Assembly (NCBI GenBank): GCA_029260515.1
Contig: JAJDDC010000070.1
Coordinates: 682,001 to 746,000, forward strand
From: Phycisphaerales bacterium
Lineage (GTDB): Bacteria > Planctomycetota > Phycisphaerae > Phycisphaerales > UBA1924
Reading direction: 5' to 3'
DNA length: 64,000 bases
The notes under the pieces are model-generated. The model saw only the letters and a program-made list of their open reading frames with translations. It was not told where the DNA came from and searched no databases. Below, piece after piece: positions 8,986-17,701 of the stretch. The stretch's first letter is position 1. Every line of letters starts with the position of its first letter. Position numbers and translations under genes: made by a program.

Positions 8986-9551
8986 GCGTGATGGGCCAGA
9001 CGCGTGCGCTGAGCGCCGACGACCGCTACGACCTGGCGGCCCAGGCGAAGGCTTCGGAGCGGCGCAACCGCCCCAAGCACCTGCTGGTGGTGTCCGGTGC
9101 GGTCCTGGCGATCGGGGTGCTGGTGCTCGTGGTCGCGTGGGGGTCGCGCGCGTCTGCGGCGGGTGCGACGGTGCGCCAGGAGCGTGAGCTCGAGAAGATC
9201 GCGCAGCTTTCCTCCGAGATCGTCGCCAAACGCCAGCTCCTGGCGGCCCAAGAGGGCGGGGGCGACGACGGCGGGATCCCCGACAGCCGCGTGCGCGAGC
9301 TTGCGACGCGGGCGGGGATGACGAGCGTGCCGCCGATCGCCGTGGTCCGGCGCGACCCATCGAGCAGCAACGCGGTCCGCTTGCGGTACCGGTACACGGT
9401 CCGAGAGGAGACGCTCGAGCCGATGCTCGAGTGGGTGCGCCTCGTGCTCGATGAGTACCGGGGCGCGTGGGTGCACGAGATCGTGATTAAACCGTCCGGG
9501 CGACAGTGGAGCCTGGAGATCGTCTTCGCCAGATGGGAGCAGACAAGCTGA
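8982..9551 (+). CDS. GspM/PilO-like secretion protein
   Basis: The 189-residue protein has a short cytoplasmic start, one membrane segment (about 34-56), a coiled-coil stretch (ERELEKIAQLSSEIVAKRQLL) and a small alpha/beta domain. GspM and PilO have this layout and pair with GspL or PilN. The GTG start overlaps the stop of the GspL-like gene (GTGA), and its own stop overlaps the next ATG (TGATG), so all three genes look translationally coupled. Sequence identity to GspM is not obvious; the call is by architecture and position. Confidence 0.68.
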   Translation: MSVMGQTRALSADDRYDLAAQAKASERRNRPKHLLVVSGAVLAIGVLVLVVAWGSRASAAGATVRQERELEKIAQLSSEIVAKRQLLAAQEGGGDDGGIPDSRVRELATRAGMTSVPPIAVVRRDPSSSNAVRLRYRYTVREETLEPMLEWVRLVLDEYRGAWVHEIVIKPSGRQWSLEIVFARWEQTS

Positions 9552-10198
9552 TGCGCGAGCCGAACCGAACATGTGTGGGGTTGGCGCGCCTGGCGCTGGC
9601 GGCTGGTGGGATGGGTCTGGCGACGCTCTGGCTCGGGTGCGCCACCGGCGCGCCCCGCGAGGGGGCGACGATCACGCCCGAGCGGCGGCACGCGGACGGC
9701 GTCCGCGCGGCACGCGAGGCGGAGCGTCTGGCGCAGGCGGGCAGGATCGACGAGGCGATCGAAAAATATCAGGAGGCCCTGGCGCACTCGGGCGATCTGC
9801 AGGGCGCGTGGAACAACCTGGGCGAGCTGTACATGCGTCGCGGGGACTACGCCGACGCGGTCAGCGCCTTCGGCGTCGCGGCCGAGCTGGTCCCGTCGGA
9901 TCCGCGGCCCCTGTACAACACCGGGCTGGTGTACCAGCGTGTCGGGTGGGCGCGCGACGCGATGAGCAACTACGCCGCGGCGCTCGAGCGCGACCCGAGC
10001 ATGCAGGAGGCCCTCCGGGGGCACGCGGTCGCGGCGGACATGCTCGCGCACGCCGACGAGAGGACGCTCGACTACATCCGCCGGGGGCTGCTCCGCGAGA
10101 AGGACCCCGAGTGGCGGACCTTCTTCGAGCGCCAGCGGTTCCGCGTCGAGGCGCAGATGCGCTCCGAGGCGGGGCGTGGGTACGACGCGGACGACTAG
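9551..10198 (+). CDS. TPR-repeat lipoprotein at the end of the secretion operon
   Basis: The 215-residue protein has a lipoprotein signal peptide (GMGLATLWLGC, lipobox Cys about residue 25) followed by three or four tetratricopeptide repeats (AGRIDEAIEKYQEAL; GAWNNLGELYMRRGDYADAVSAF; RPLYNTGLVYQRVGWARDAMSNYAAAL). A TPR lipoprotein next to type II secretion or type IV pilus genes recalls PilF/PilW-type pilotins, which help the secretin reach the outer membrane. That role is inference, since no secretin gene is nearby. The ATG at 9551 overlaps the upstream stop; an ATG at 9533 in the same frame is also possible. Confidence 0.8.
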   Translation: MREPNRTCVGLARLALAAGGMGLATLWLGCATGAPREGATITPERRHADGVRAAREAERLAQAGRIDEAIEKYQEALAHSGDLQGAWNNLGELYMRRGDYADAVSAFGVAAELVPSDPRPLYNTGLVYQRVGWARDAMSNYAAALERDPSMQEALRGHAVAADMLAHADERTLDYIRRGLLREKDPEWRTFFERQRFRVEAQMRSEAGRGYDADD

Positions 10199-10235
10199 CG
10201 ATCGCTCCCCAGATCAGGCGTGGGAGTGTCGTGGG

Positions 10236-11741
10236 CTAGAGCCGCTGTGCCGCGAGGCTGGCCAGTTCGCTCCGCTCGCTCTTGGCGAGGGTGACGTGCC
10301 CGACGAGGCCGACACCCCGCATCTTCTCGACGGCGTACGACAGCCCGTTGCTCGAGCGGTCCAGGTACGGGTTGTCTATCTGCCCGATGTCGCCCGTGAG
10401 CACCAGCTTGGTGCCCTCGCCCACGCGCGAGGCGATGGTCTTGACCTCGTGCGGCGTGAGGTTCTGGGCCTCGTCGACGATCATGAACTGGTGGGGGATC
10501 GAGCGCCCGCGGATGTAGGTCAGGGGCTCGAGCACGAGCTTGCCGTCGGCGATGAGCTTGTCCATCCGTTGCTCGGCGCCGATGGACTCGGCGTTCTGGT
10601 TGGGCGATCCCCGGGTGGACATCAGGTACGAGAGGTTGTCGAAGATCGGCTGCATCCAGGCGAAGAGCTTCTCGTCCTTGTCGCCGGGCAGGTAGCCGAT
10701 GTCGCGCCCCATGGGCATGATCGGGCGTGCCACGAGCAGCTTGTCGTAGCGTTGCTCGGTGAAGACCTTGGCCATGCCGGCGGCCAGGGCGAGGAGGGTC
10801 TTGCCCGTGCCCGCGGCGCCCAGGAGGGTGACGAGCTGTACGTCGTCGTCGAGCAGCAGGTCCAGGGCCATGGTCTGCTGGACGTTGCGGGCCATGACGC
10901 CGAACGTCGGGCGCTTCTGGCCCGTGACCGGGATCATGTGGTCGGTGTCGGCCAGGCGACGCCCCAGGCCCGAGTGGGCCTCGTCCTCGATGTCGTGGAG
11001 GATGGCGAACTGGTTGGGCGAGAGCTCGCGGGTGTAGGGCTCGGCGCCGTTGTCGGGGGTGACGGTCAGCGCGGGCGCGAGGCGCTCGAGCGGGAGCATC
11101 CGGTCGCGGTACAGGTCGTCGATGAGGGCGCGGTCGGCGTCGGCGTCCACGTAGCCGGTGTACAGGCGGTCGGCGTCGATCTTCTGGTTCTCGAAGTCCT
11201 CGGTGCGTATGCCCAGCGCGTCGGACTTGATCCGGGCCGCGAGGTCCTTGGAGACAAAGACGGCGTGTGTGTCGGCCCGCTGGTGCAGGCGCCAGGCGAC
11301 GGCGATGATCTTGTTGTCCGCGGTCTCCGCGGCGATCACGGGGGGTCGCTCGTAGTCGTTGACGTCGATGGCGATGGTGCCGATAGCGCCGCCCGCGCCC
11401 GATGAACTCGGCGCCGACGGCGGCAGGTCGAGCCCGGCCCAGCTCACGCCCTCCGTGAGCTTGCCCAGCTCTCGGAGGCGGTCGAGGTAGCGGATGCACT
11501 CGCGGGCGGCGCGCCCGATGTCGTCCTCGCGCCGTTTCATCGTGTCGAGTTCTTCGATGACCGGGTAGGGGATGACGATATGGTTCTCTTCGAAGACGAA
11601 GAGGGCGCCCGGGTTGTGCAGCAGCACGTTGGTGTCGAGCACGAAGTGCTTGACGAGCGAGGGATCTGGGTCTCGCGAGCGGGCTGCGTCCGCGGGGCTT
11701 TGGGCGTGCTGTTGTGGTACGTCGGTGGCGCGGTCGCCCAT
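10236..11741 (-). CDS. PIN-PhoH fusion ATPase (PhoH2 / YlaK family)
   Basis: The 501-residue protein joins an N-terminal PIN nuclease domain (residues 32-175: FVLDTNVLLHNP, VIEELD, and the later DNKIIAVAW and SKDLAAR acidic positions) to a PhoH ATPase domain (255-485). Walker A is GAAGTGKT (308-315) and Walker B is IVDEAQ (421-426). PhoH2 proteins of this layout unwind and cleave RNA in vitro. All catalytic motifs are intact. An AAGGAGG site precedes the ATG. It converges with the secretion operon, 37 bp between the stops, with no obvious hairpin. Confidence 0.93.
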   Translation of the reverse strand: MGDRATDVPQQHAQSPADAARSRDPDPSLVKHFVLDTNVLLHNPGALFVFEENHIVIPYPVIEELDTMKRREDDIGRAARECIRYLDRLRELGKLTEGVSWAGLDLPPSAPSSSGAGGAIGTIAIDVNDYERPPVIAAETADNKIIAVAWRLHQRADTHAVFVSKDLAARIKSDALGIRTEDFENQKIDADRLYTGYVDADADRALIDDLYRDRMLPLERLAPALTVTPDNGAEPYTRELSPNQFAILHDIEDEAHSGLGRRLADTDHMIPVTGQKRPTFGVMARNVQQTMALDLLLDDDVQLVTLLGAAGTGKTLLALAAGMAKVFTEQRYDKLLVARPIMPMGRDIGYLPGDKDEKLFAWMQPIFDNLSYLMSTRGSPNQNAESIGAEQRMDKLIADGKLVLEPLTYIRGRSIPHQFMIVDEAQNLTPHEVKTIASRVGEGTKLVLTGDIGQIDNPYLDRSSNGLSYAVEKMRGVGLVGHVTLAKSERSELASLAAQRL

Positions 11742-11838
11742 CTGGCCGAGACCTCCTTGTCCGCCCGCGCGCGTCGTCGCGGCGGGGCGTCCTCACCGCT
11801 GAGCATACAGATTCGGCGGGGCACGGCTGCCCGCGGGC

Positions 11839-12360
11839 CTAGCTCCAGAACGCGTCCACAACCAGCATGAACCCGACGACGCAGGCGAACCCGGTCTTGA
11901 TGAAGACCGAGAGAAGACGCCCGGCCGCCGCCCCGCCACCGGCCTTGGTGGACTCGCCCCAGGTGCGTTTGGAGACGCCCCGCTCCAGGGCTATGGCGCC
12001 CAGCCCCGCCCCGGCGACCGCGCCGATGAGCGCCCCGATGATCGGGATCGGGATAAGGATCTGTCCCAGGACCAGCCCGATGAGCGAGCCCCCGATCGAG
12101 CCCCACGCCCCGGCGCGAGTCCCCCCGGCCCGCTTGGAGCCCGCGGCCGAGGCGACGAGCTCGACGAGCTCGGCCAGCAGCGCCAGAACGACGACGATTG
12201 CCAGCGTCCACCACGAGAAGAGCCCGGGCTGCCACAGCTGGCACCCCAGGGCGACCGCGATCATCGCCCAGATCCCCGGCAGCGTGACCAGCGTCATCAC
12301 GATGCCCAGCAGGGCGGCCAGCGTCACGATGGAGGCGGCGACGTAGATCATGCGAGACAT
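11839..12360 (-). CDS. DUF456 family membrane protein
   Basis: The 173-residue protein has four to five hydrophobic segments and a central Gly-rich stretch (GAWGSIGGSLIGLVLGQILIPIPIIGALIG split by short turns) that is characteristic of DUF456. The PGIW motif near residue 30 is also typical. Members are small integral membrane proteins of unknown function with glycine-zipper-like segments. The gene lies downstream of the hypothetical gene at 12379 with an 18-bp gap and probably shares its transcript. Confidence 0.85.
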   Translation of the reverse strand: MSRMIYVAASIVTLAALLGIVMTLVTLPGIWAMIAVALGCQLWQPGLFSWWTLAIVVVLALLAELVELVASAAGSKRAGGTRAGAWGSIGGSLIGLVLGQILIPIPIIGALIGAVAGAGLGAIALERGVSKRTWGESTKAGGGAAAGRLLSVFIKTGFACVVGFMLVVDAFWS

Positions 12361-12378
12361 CCCCGCGGCTGGGGATGT

Positions 12379-13269
12379 TCAGCCGGCGACGGCGTCCGAT
12401 GCGTCGGCGTTGTTCCCGGACCCGGGCTCGCTGGGGGCGTTGTCATCGCCTTCTTCTTCGGGGGGGAAGCGGGTCTTTTCCATCTCCAGGATCCAGCCCT
12501 CGACCCGGGCGTGGCGGTAGGTGTCCACCCGGACCTCCTTGCCGCCCAGCTTCTCGTGCCCGTCGTTGATCTTGAGAAAGACGATGAACTTGTCCCACTT
12601 GCGTTTGTCGATCTCGGCCAGGTCGGACGGGACGATCGAGGCGCCGCCCGGGAACGCGAGGCGTTGCTGCTCCGGGTCCCATCGGTAGCTCTTGGACGCG
12701 ACGCGGACGAACAGGTAGAGCAGGTAGAGCGCCAGCGCGTAGCACCCAACCATGATGCCCCACTGCATCGGGATGTCGTAGCCGTGCAGGGCGGTGGGCT
12801 GCTGGCGTGTGCCCCAGGCCGTGGACAGCTCGTCGAGCCGGGCGCGCGGGTTCTCGATGGTGGTGCGCTCAGGTGTCATCTGGCCCACGAGCCGCAGGCC
12901 GTCGAGCCACTGGCGGCGGGTGATCTCGGCGATCGCGCGGAGGCGGCGCGTCGAATCCGGGTTCTCGGCGGCCTCCTGGTTCTTGCGCACCGTCTCGGGA
13001 TCGGAGAGGTGGGCGAGCTCCTGCTTCGGGTCGGGGACGCTGGCGTAGTTGAGGAAATAGCCGAACTCCTCGGCGTCCGCCTCGCGGGCCTTCTGGAGGT
13101 ACTGCCACTCGGCCCACTCGGCGAACCGCCCGCCGCTGGCGGGGTATTTGACGGCCGCGTCGTAGAGACCCCAGGAGCCGAAGGCGACGAGGACCAGGAT
13201 GAATATGAGCATCTTGAGCACCCAGGGGCGGTTGAGGGTGCTTCGTTGCTGGGGTGCGGTGTCGGGCAT
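12379..13269 (-). CDS. Hypothetical two-pass membrane protein
   Basis: I do not recognise a family in this 296-residue protein. It has a membrane segment near the N-terminus (about 18-38), a roughly 140-residue soluble region containing a helical part (SDPETVRKNQEAAENPDSTRR split by charged residues), a second membrane segment (about 178-200) and a C-terminal domain of about 85 residues (WDPEQQRLAFPGGASIVP, then IDKRKWDKFIVFLKI). The C-terminal segment resembles small PH-like or DUF domains that follow a membrane span. The ATG at 13269 was chosen over earlier in-frame starts because the hydrophobic N-terminus follows it directly. Confidence 0.75.
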   Translation of the reverse strand: MPDTAPQQRSTLNRPWVLKMLIFILVLVAFGSWGLYDAAVKYPASGGRFAEWAEWQYLQKAREADAEEFGYFLNYASVPDPKQELAHLSDPETVRKNQEAAENPDSTRRLRAIAEITRRQWLDGLRLVGQMTPERTTIENPRARLDELSTAWGTRQQPTALHGYDIPMQWGIMVGCYALALYLLYLFVRVASKSYRWDPEQQRLAFPGGASIVPSDLAEIDKRKWDKFIVFLKINDGHEKLGGKEVRVDTYRHARVEGWILEMEKTRFPPEEEGDDNAPSEPGSGNNADASDAVAG

Positions 13270-13370
13270 GGTGTTCTCGTCGGGCGACGGGTGTCCGGAG
13301 CGTATGTCCGGTCCGGGCTCAATCGGCCAGATTCGGGGGAGGATATGAGCCGCGTTCGGTGCGGGCGGGC

Positions 13371-13610
13371 TCAGTCGTCCAGCGAGTCCACGCGGGACGA
13401 GGCGAGCGACCACCATTTGCTGGCCCGCTCGGGCCCGTGCTCGAGGCGTCGGAGGCGGTCAAAGCCGCCGTCGGAGGCCCGGCGCGTCGGGATCCGCGGG
13501 TAGGGCGTGGGCGAGGAGACGGCGTGGGTGAGCCAGCGGGAGTGCTCACGCCGGAAGCGGGCGCCCGCGGAGCGGAGCAGCGTGTTCTGGTTGAAGATCC
13601 GGCGGAGCAC
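13371..13610 (-). CDS. Small hypothetical protein, basic
   Basis: This 79-residue frame starts at GTG and reads MLRRIFNQNTLLRSAGARFR at its N-terminus, ending WWSLASSRVDSLDD. It is Arg-rich, has no membrane segment or signal peptide, and its codons have the G/C-rich third positions of the neighbouring genes. No ribosome site is evident before the GTG. It fills an otherwise empty 450-bp gap between two divergent genes. No function can be proposed. Confidence 0.45.
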   Translation of the reverse strand: MLRRIFNQNTLLRSAGARFRREHSRWLTHAVSSPTPYPRIPTRRASDGGFDRLRRLEHGPERASKWWSLASSRVDSLDD

Positions 13611-13719
13611 GTGTGCGCAGTGTAGCCCGGGCCGGTCGGTCTCCCAAGCGCCGTGGTGGGGGACCGGGGGCGTGTGCCCTCGCGCGGGCGCGTGCTAGGC
13701 TCGTGTCCAGGAGGCGCCG

Positions 13720-15024
13720 ATGCGGGAACACCCACGCGTCGTCATCGTCGGCGGGGGCTTCGCGGGGCTTCGGGCGGCCCGGGGACTGCGTCGTGCGTCC
13801 GTCCGCGTGACGCTCATCGACCGCCAGAACCACCACCTGTTCCAGCCGTTGCTCTACCAGGTCGCGACGGCGGCGGTGTCGCCAGCGAACATCGCCCAGC
13901 CCATCCGCAAGGTGTTCAGGCGTCAGCACAACGTGGACGTGGTGATGGGCGAGGTGCGCGGGATCGACGCCGAGGCGCGTGCGGTCCGCGTGGGCGAGCG
14001 GGCATACACGTACGACTGGCTGGTGCTCGCGTCTGGCGCGCGCGACAGCTATTTCGGGCACGACGACTGGCGGGCCTTTGCGCCGCCCCTCAAGACGATC
14101 GACGACGCGCTCGAGATCCGCAGGCGGTTCCTGGGCGCGTTCGAGCGGGCGGAGACGGGGCGCGACGACGCGTCGCGCCGCGCGGCGCTGACGTTCGTGA
14201 TCGTCGGGGGCGGGCCGACGGGCGTGGAGCTGGCGGGGGCGATGGCGGAGCTGTCGGACCACACGATCCGCAGGGATTTTCGTGCGGTGGACACCTCGAC
14301 CGCGCGGATCGTGCTCGTCGAGGGGCGGGGACGCCTGCTCTCGCAGTTCGATCCGAAGCTCTCGGAGATCGCGCTGCACGACCTGCACGACCTGGGCGTG
14401 GAGGTGATGCTCGATTCCATGGTCACGTCGATCGACGCGTCGGGCGTGTCGATCGAGCGGGCGGAGGGCGCAACGCGGATCGAGACGGCCAACGTCGTCT
14501 GGGCCGCGGGTGTGCGCGCCAGCCCCCTGGGCGCGATGCTCGGCGCTCCGACCGACGCCTCGGGTCGCGTCGAGGTCGACGCGGACCTGAGCGTGCCCGG
14601 GCGCCCCGAGGTCTTCGTGGTCGGGGATCTTGCACGGGTGTTGGACGGAGCGACCGGGGGCGATGTCCCCGGGATGGCGCCGGGGGCGATGCAGATGGGC
14701 TCGCACGTTGGAGAGATCATCGCGGGCGAGGCGCGGGCGCTGGCGGCGGGGCGCCCGGCGCCGGCGCGGACGGCGTTCGTATACCGCGACAAGGGGATGA
14801 TGGCGACGATCGGGCGCAACCGGGCGGTGGCGCAGCTGGCCGGGCGGCGCGTGGGCGGGATGCTCGCCTGGCTGCTCTGGGCGGGCGTGCACATCTTCTA
14901 CCTGATCGGCTTCCGGTCGAAGGTGCTGACGATGATCGAGTGGGCGTGGAGCTACGTCTTCTACGAGCGCGGGGCGCGGCTGATCACGGGCGTGGACGCC
15001 GAGCGTGACGACCGCGACGCCTGA
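13720..15024 (+). CDS. ndh: Type II NADH dehydrogenase (NAD(P)/FAD-dependent oxidoreductase)
   Basis: The 434-residue flavoprotein has two Rossmann motifs: GGGFAGLRAARGL for FAD at the N-terminus and GGGPTGVELAGAMAEL for NADH near residue 160. NHHLFQPLLYQVATAAVSP is the classic NDH-2 signature around the flavin, and FVVGDLA the C-terminal FAD motif. A hydrophobic C-terminal part (AWLLWAGVHIFYLIGFRSK, EWAWSYVFYERGARLI) should anchor it to the inner membrane, where it passes electrons from NADH to quinone without pumping protons. The start ATG follows a GGAGG-like sequence at good spacing. Confidence 0.92.
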   Translation: MREHPRVVIVGGGFAGLRAARGLRRASVRVTLIDRQNHHLFQPLLYQVATAAVSPANIAQPIRKVFRRQHNVDVVMGEVRGIDAEARAVRVGERAYTYDWLVLASGARDSYFGHDDWRAFAPPLKTIDDALEIRRRFLGAFERAETGRDDASRRAALTFVIVGGGPTGVELAGAMAELSDHTIRRDFRAVDTSTARIVLVEGRGRLLSQFDPKLSEIALHDLHDLGVEVMLDSMVTSIDASGVSIERAEGATRIETANVVWAAGVRASPLGAMLGAPTDASGRVEVDADLSVPGRPEVFVVGDLARVLDGATGGDVPGMAPGAMQMGSHVGEIIAGEARALAAGRPAPARTAFVYRDKGMMATIGRNRAVAQLAGRRVGGMLAWLLWAGVHIFYLIGFRSKVLTMIEWAWSYVFYERGARLITGVDAERDDRDA

Positions 15025-15069
15025 ACCGCCCTGTCCACCGGTAGAATCCTCTCCACAGGAGCCCAGCCG

Positions 15070-16305
15070 ATGACGACAGCGACCGCACGACCGTTCGACG
15101 CCCGCACCGACGAGATCCTGCGCACGCTCGAAGCGGGCGGGCAGTACAAGCGGCTGGGCATGCTCGAGTCGCCGATGGACGCCGTGGTGAAGATGCGGGA
15201 TCACGGCGAGGTGCTGTGCTTCTGCTCGAACAACTACCTGGGTCTGGCGAACGAGCCGCGGGTCGTCGAGGCGGGGATCGAGGGCCTGAAGAAGTACGGC
15301 GCCGGGACCGCCTCCGTCCGCTTCATCTGCGGCACGTTCGAGCCGCACGAGACGCTCGAGGCGACCATCAGCGAGTACATGGGCACGCAGGCGAGCTACA
15401 CGTTTGTCTCGTGCTGGAACGCGACCGAGGCGCTGTTCCCGACGTTCTGCGAGGCGGGCGACTTCATCCTCTCGGACGAACTCAACCACGCGTGCATCAT
15501 CGATTCCATCCGCCTGACGCCGGTCATCAAGAAGGGCGTCAAGAAGGGCGTGTTCAAGCACTCGGACATGGCCAGCGCCCGCCAGAAGCTCGAGGCGGCG
15601 CGCAGCGACCCCGAGGTCACGGGCCAGATCTGGGTCGTGACCGACGGTGTGTTCAGCATGGAGGGCGACATCGCCGACCTGCCGGGCCTGCGCAAGCTCT
15701 GCGACGAGTTCGACGCGATGCTCGTCGTGGACGACTCGCACGGGCACGGCGTCATGGGCGACACGGGCCGCGGCACGCACGAGCACTACGGCATGTGCCC
15801 CGGCGCCCCCAACTTCGACAAGGCCAACGGCACGGTGGACTACTTCTCCGGCACCCTCGGCAAGGCCCTGGGCGGGGGCGCCGGCGGCTTCATCGCCGGC
15901 CCCAAGCGCGGGACAGAACTCATCATCCAACGCGGACGCCCGACCCTGTTCTCCAACGCCCTGCCCGTGACCGTCGCGTGCAGCGCGAACAAAGCCATCC
16001 GGATCCTCATGGACGAGCCGCAACGGGTGCAAAAGCTCAGGTCCAACGTCGCGACAGCCCGCAAGAAGCTCGCCGCGGCGGGCTTCGAGGTGCTCGAGTC
16101 GCCCACCGCGATCTGCCCCATCATCGTGGGCGACACGGCCAAGGCCATCAGCATGTCCAAGCGGCTGCTGGAACTGGGTGTCTTCGTGATCGGCTTCGGC
16201 TACCCGGTCGTGCCCGAGGGGACGGCGCGGCTGCGGATCCAGATGTCGGCGGCGCACACGGACGAGCACATCGAGCGGCTGGTTGAGGCGCTGAAGAAGC
16301 TCTGA
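15070..16305 (+). CDS. kbl: Glycine C-acetyltransferase (2-amino-3-ketobutyrate CoA ligase)
   Basis: A 411-residue PLP enzyme of the alpha-oxoamine synthase family. It cleaves 2-amino-3-ketobutyrate with CoA into glycine and acetyl-CoA, the step after threonine dehydrogenase. Signatures are FCSNNYLGLA, SVRFICGT, LSDELNHACIIDSIR, VVDDSHGHGVMG and the PLP-binding Lys265 in SGTLGKALGG. Kbl rather than BioF is favoured by the length and the PLPVTVACSANKAIRIL region. AGGAG precedes the ATG. The gene stands alone here, 13 kb from tdh, whereas many bacteria keep kbl-tdh as an operon. Confidence 0.93.
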   Translation: MTTATARPFDARTDEILRTLEAGGQYKRLGMLESPMDAVVKMRDHGEVLCFCSNNYLGLANEPRVVEAGIEGLKKYGAGTASVRFICGTFEPHETLEATISEYMGTQASYTFVSCWNATEALFPTFCEAGDFILSDELNHACIIDSIRLTPVIKKGVKKGVFKHSDMASARQKLEAARSDPEVTGQIWVVTDGVFSMEGDIADLPGLRKLCDEFDAMLVVDDSHGHGVMGDTGRGTHEHYGMCPGAPNFDKANGTVDYFSGTLGKALGGGAGGFIAGPKRGTELIIQRGRPTLFSNALPVTVACSANKAIRILMDEPQRVQKLRSNVATARKKLAAAGFEVLESPTAICPIIVGDTAKAISMSKRLLELGVFVIGFGYPVVPEGTARLRIQMSAAHTDEHIERLVEALKKL

Positions 16306-16339
16306 CATCAAGAAGTTTGGTCATCCCAGAACGTGTGCT

Positions 16340-16699
16340 ATGACCTCTCTCTCTGAATCATGGCTCCGCCAGTTGAGCGTGCTCATGCTTGTGGTGAACG
16401 CCACTATCTTTGTGCTCGGAGTCTGGGGCACGATGTTCGTATGGGCGTGGGCGTCGGAGTTCGGCTCCGACGCGAGCGTTTGGTGGGTGCCGATCGTGGG
16501 AGTAGTGTGCCCGATTCCTGCCGGTGCATGTTGTGTGTTGCTACTTCGCGGTCAGCGTGCAGGTAGGTTGAGGTGGGTGTTGCTCATCGGTGCGTTCTTG
16601 CCTTGGCTGGTCGCCATGCCTGCTGTGTTCGTAAACGGGCACACGGCAACTGGATCGACGGCGCGTCCCGAGCATTCCGTGCCCGCGAGCGATTCCTGA
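16340..16699 (+). CDS. Small hypothetical membrane protein with atypical composition
   Basis: A 119-residue frame with three hydrophobic segments (about 12-36, 47-70, 78-100) and a short hydrophilic C-terminus. I recognise no family. Its codons carry many more A/T third positions than the flanking genes (for example tctctctctgaatca near the start), which suggests recent acquisition or relaxed constraint. It sits between kbl and ispD and is followed by a perfect 13-bp hairpin. Confidence 0.5.
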   Translation: MTSLSESWLRQLSVLMLVVNATIFVLGVWGTMFVWAWASEFGSDASVWWVPIVGVVCPIPAGACCVLLLRGQRAGRLRWVLLIGAFLPWLVAMPAVFVNGHTATGSTARPEHSVPASDS

Positions 16700-16714
16700 G
16701 ATGCGCGGTGCTCC

Positions 16715-16743
16715 GCTCCCTCTCCCCAGAGGGGAGAGGGAGC
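16715..16743. repeat. Perfect palindrome, REP-like or terminator hairpin
   Basis: Positions 16715-16727 (gctccctctcccc) pair perfectly with 16731-16743 (ggggagagggagc) around a 3-base loop. Hairpins with this CTCCCTCTCCCC core occur as dispersed palindromic elements in several high-GC genomes, so it may be a REP-like element. It also lies between the convergent ends of the small membrane protein gene and ispD, where it could terminate transcription both ways. No T-run follows on either side. Confidence 0.6.
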
Positions 16744-16767
16744 AGGAGGCCGAACCGCTCCGAGGGC

Positions 16768-17577
16768 TCAGAACTTCTTGTGCGTCGCCCGCTCCGCCGG
16801 CGGCCTGAAGCCCAGCAGCGCCCGCACCACCGGCACGTCCGACGGCGTCGTGATCTTGATGTTCCGCGAATCGCCCTCGACCGTGACGACCGGCTCGCCC
16901 AGGCGTTCGGCGAGCGAGGCGTCGTCCGTGCTTGTCAGCTCGGCCTGGGCGTAGGCGCGGAGCAGCAGCTCGCGTGTGAAGATCTGCGGCGTCTGCACGA
17001 GCACGAGGCCCTGGCGGTCGAGGGTCTCGCTGACCCGGTGCAGCGGGCTCTTCTTGCCGCCCCCCCCGAGGATCGCGGCCAGCGGGTCGGCGCCCGCGTC
17101 GTCGGCGATCTCCTCGCCCACACGCTTGACGGTGTCGGGCGCCGGGATCGCCGGGACCACTGCGGCATGGCGCTGTGCGGTGTCAAAGACGCGGTCGATA
17201 AGTTCGGGGCGTGCGGCGGGTCTGGCGGCGTCGTGGATCGCGACGTGCGTCGCGTCCTCGGGCACGTGCGCCAGCGCCGCGGCGACCGTCTCGTACCGGT
17301 GCGTCTTGCCCCCCTGCACGAGCGTCGCCCCGAGCATCGCCAGCCGGTCGGCGTGCCGGAGCTTGAAGTCGGCCCACGCCGCCTCGTCGTGGGGGCCGGC
17401 GACGATGATCGACAAGACCCGGTCGTCCTTGGTGAACAGCTCGACGCTGCGTTGGAGGACCGGGCGCCCGCCCAGGTCCTCGTCGAGCTTGGAGCGCCGG
17501 GCGAGCAGGTCGGTGTCGTCGGCGTCGCAAAAGCGTTTGGAGACGCCCGCGGCGGGGATGATGACGCAGATTCTCAT
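16768..17577 (-). CDS. ispD: 2-C-methyl-D-erythritol 4-phosphate cytidylyltransferase
   Basis: The 269-residue protein catalyses the CTP-dependent third step of the MEP isoprenoid pathway. It begins with the nucleotide-binding segment VIIPAAGVSKRF, followed by KLDEDLGGRPVLQRSVELF, and contains VAIHDAARP, the family signature, and TSTDDASLAERLG near the C-terminus. It is about 35 residues longer than typical IspD because of an insertion around the segment GADPLAAILGGGGKKSPLHR. The gene is divergent from ssrA. Confidence 0.9.
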   Translation of the reverse strand: MRICVIIPAAGVSKRFCDADDTDLLARRSKLDEDLGGRPVLQRSVELFTKDDRVLSIIVAGPHDEAAWADFKLRHADRLAMLGATLVQGGKTHRYETVAAALAHVPEDATHVAIHDAARPAARPELIDRVFDTAQRHAAVVPAIPAPDTVKRVGEEIADDAGADPLAAILGGGGKKSPLHRVSETLDRQGLVLVQTPQIFTRELLLRAYAQAELTSTDDASLAERLGEPVVTVEGDSRNIKITTPSDVPVVRALLGFRPPAERATHKKF

Positions 17578-17701
17578 GCGTCAATCGTATCGGGCGTGAA
17601 TATGGGGCGGCGCGTGCCGGGCGGGCAGGAATGCCTGGATCGTCCGGAACAGGGCTCTTGCCTACGATTGCGATGGCCGATCCGTCGGTCATTGACAAGT
17701 T

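Noticed and set aside
17692-17697. TTGACA just before the tmRNA 5' end as the ssrA promoter -35 box
   Set aside because: A -35 box only five bases before the mature 5' end would start transcription inside the RNA. The true promoter must be further upstream and I could not identify it.
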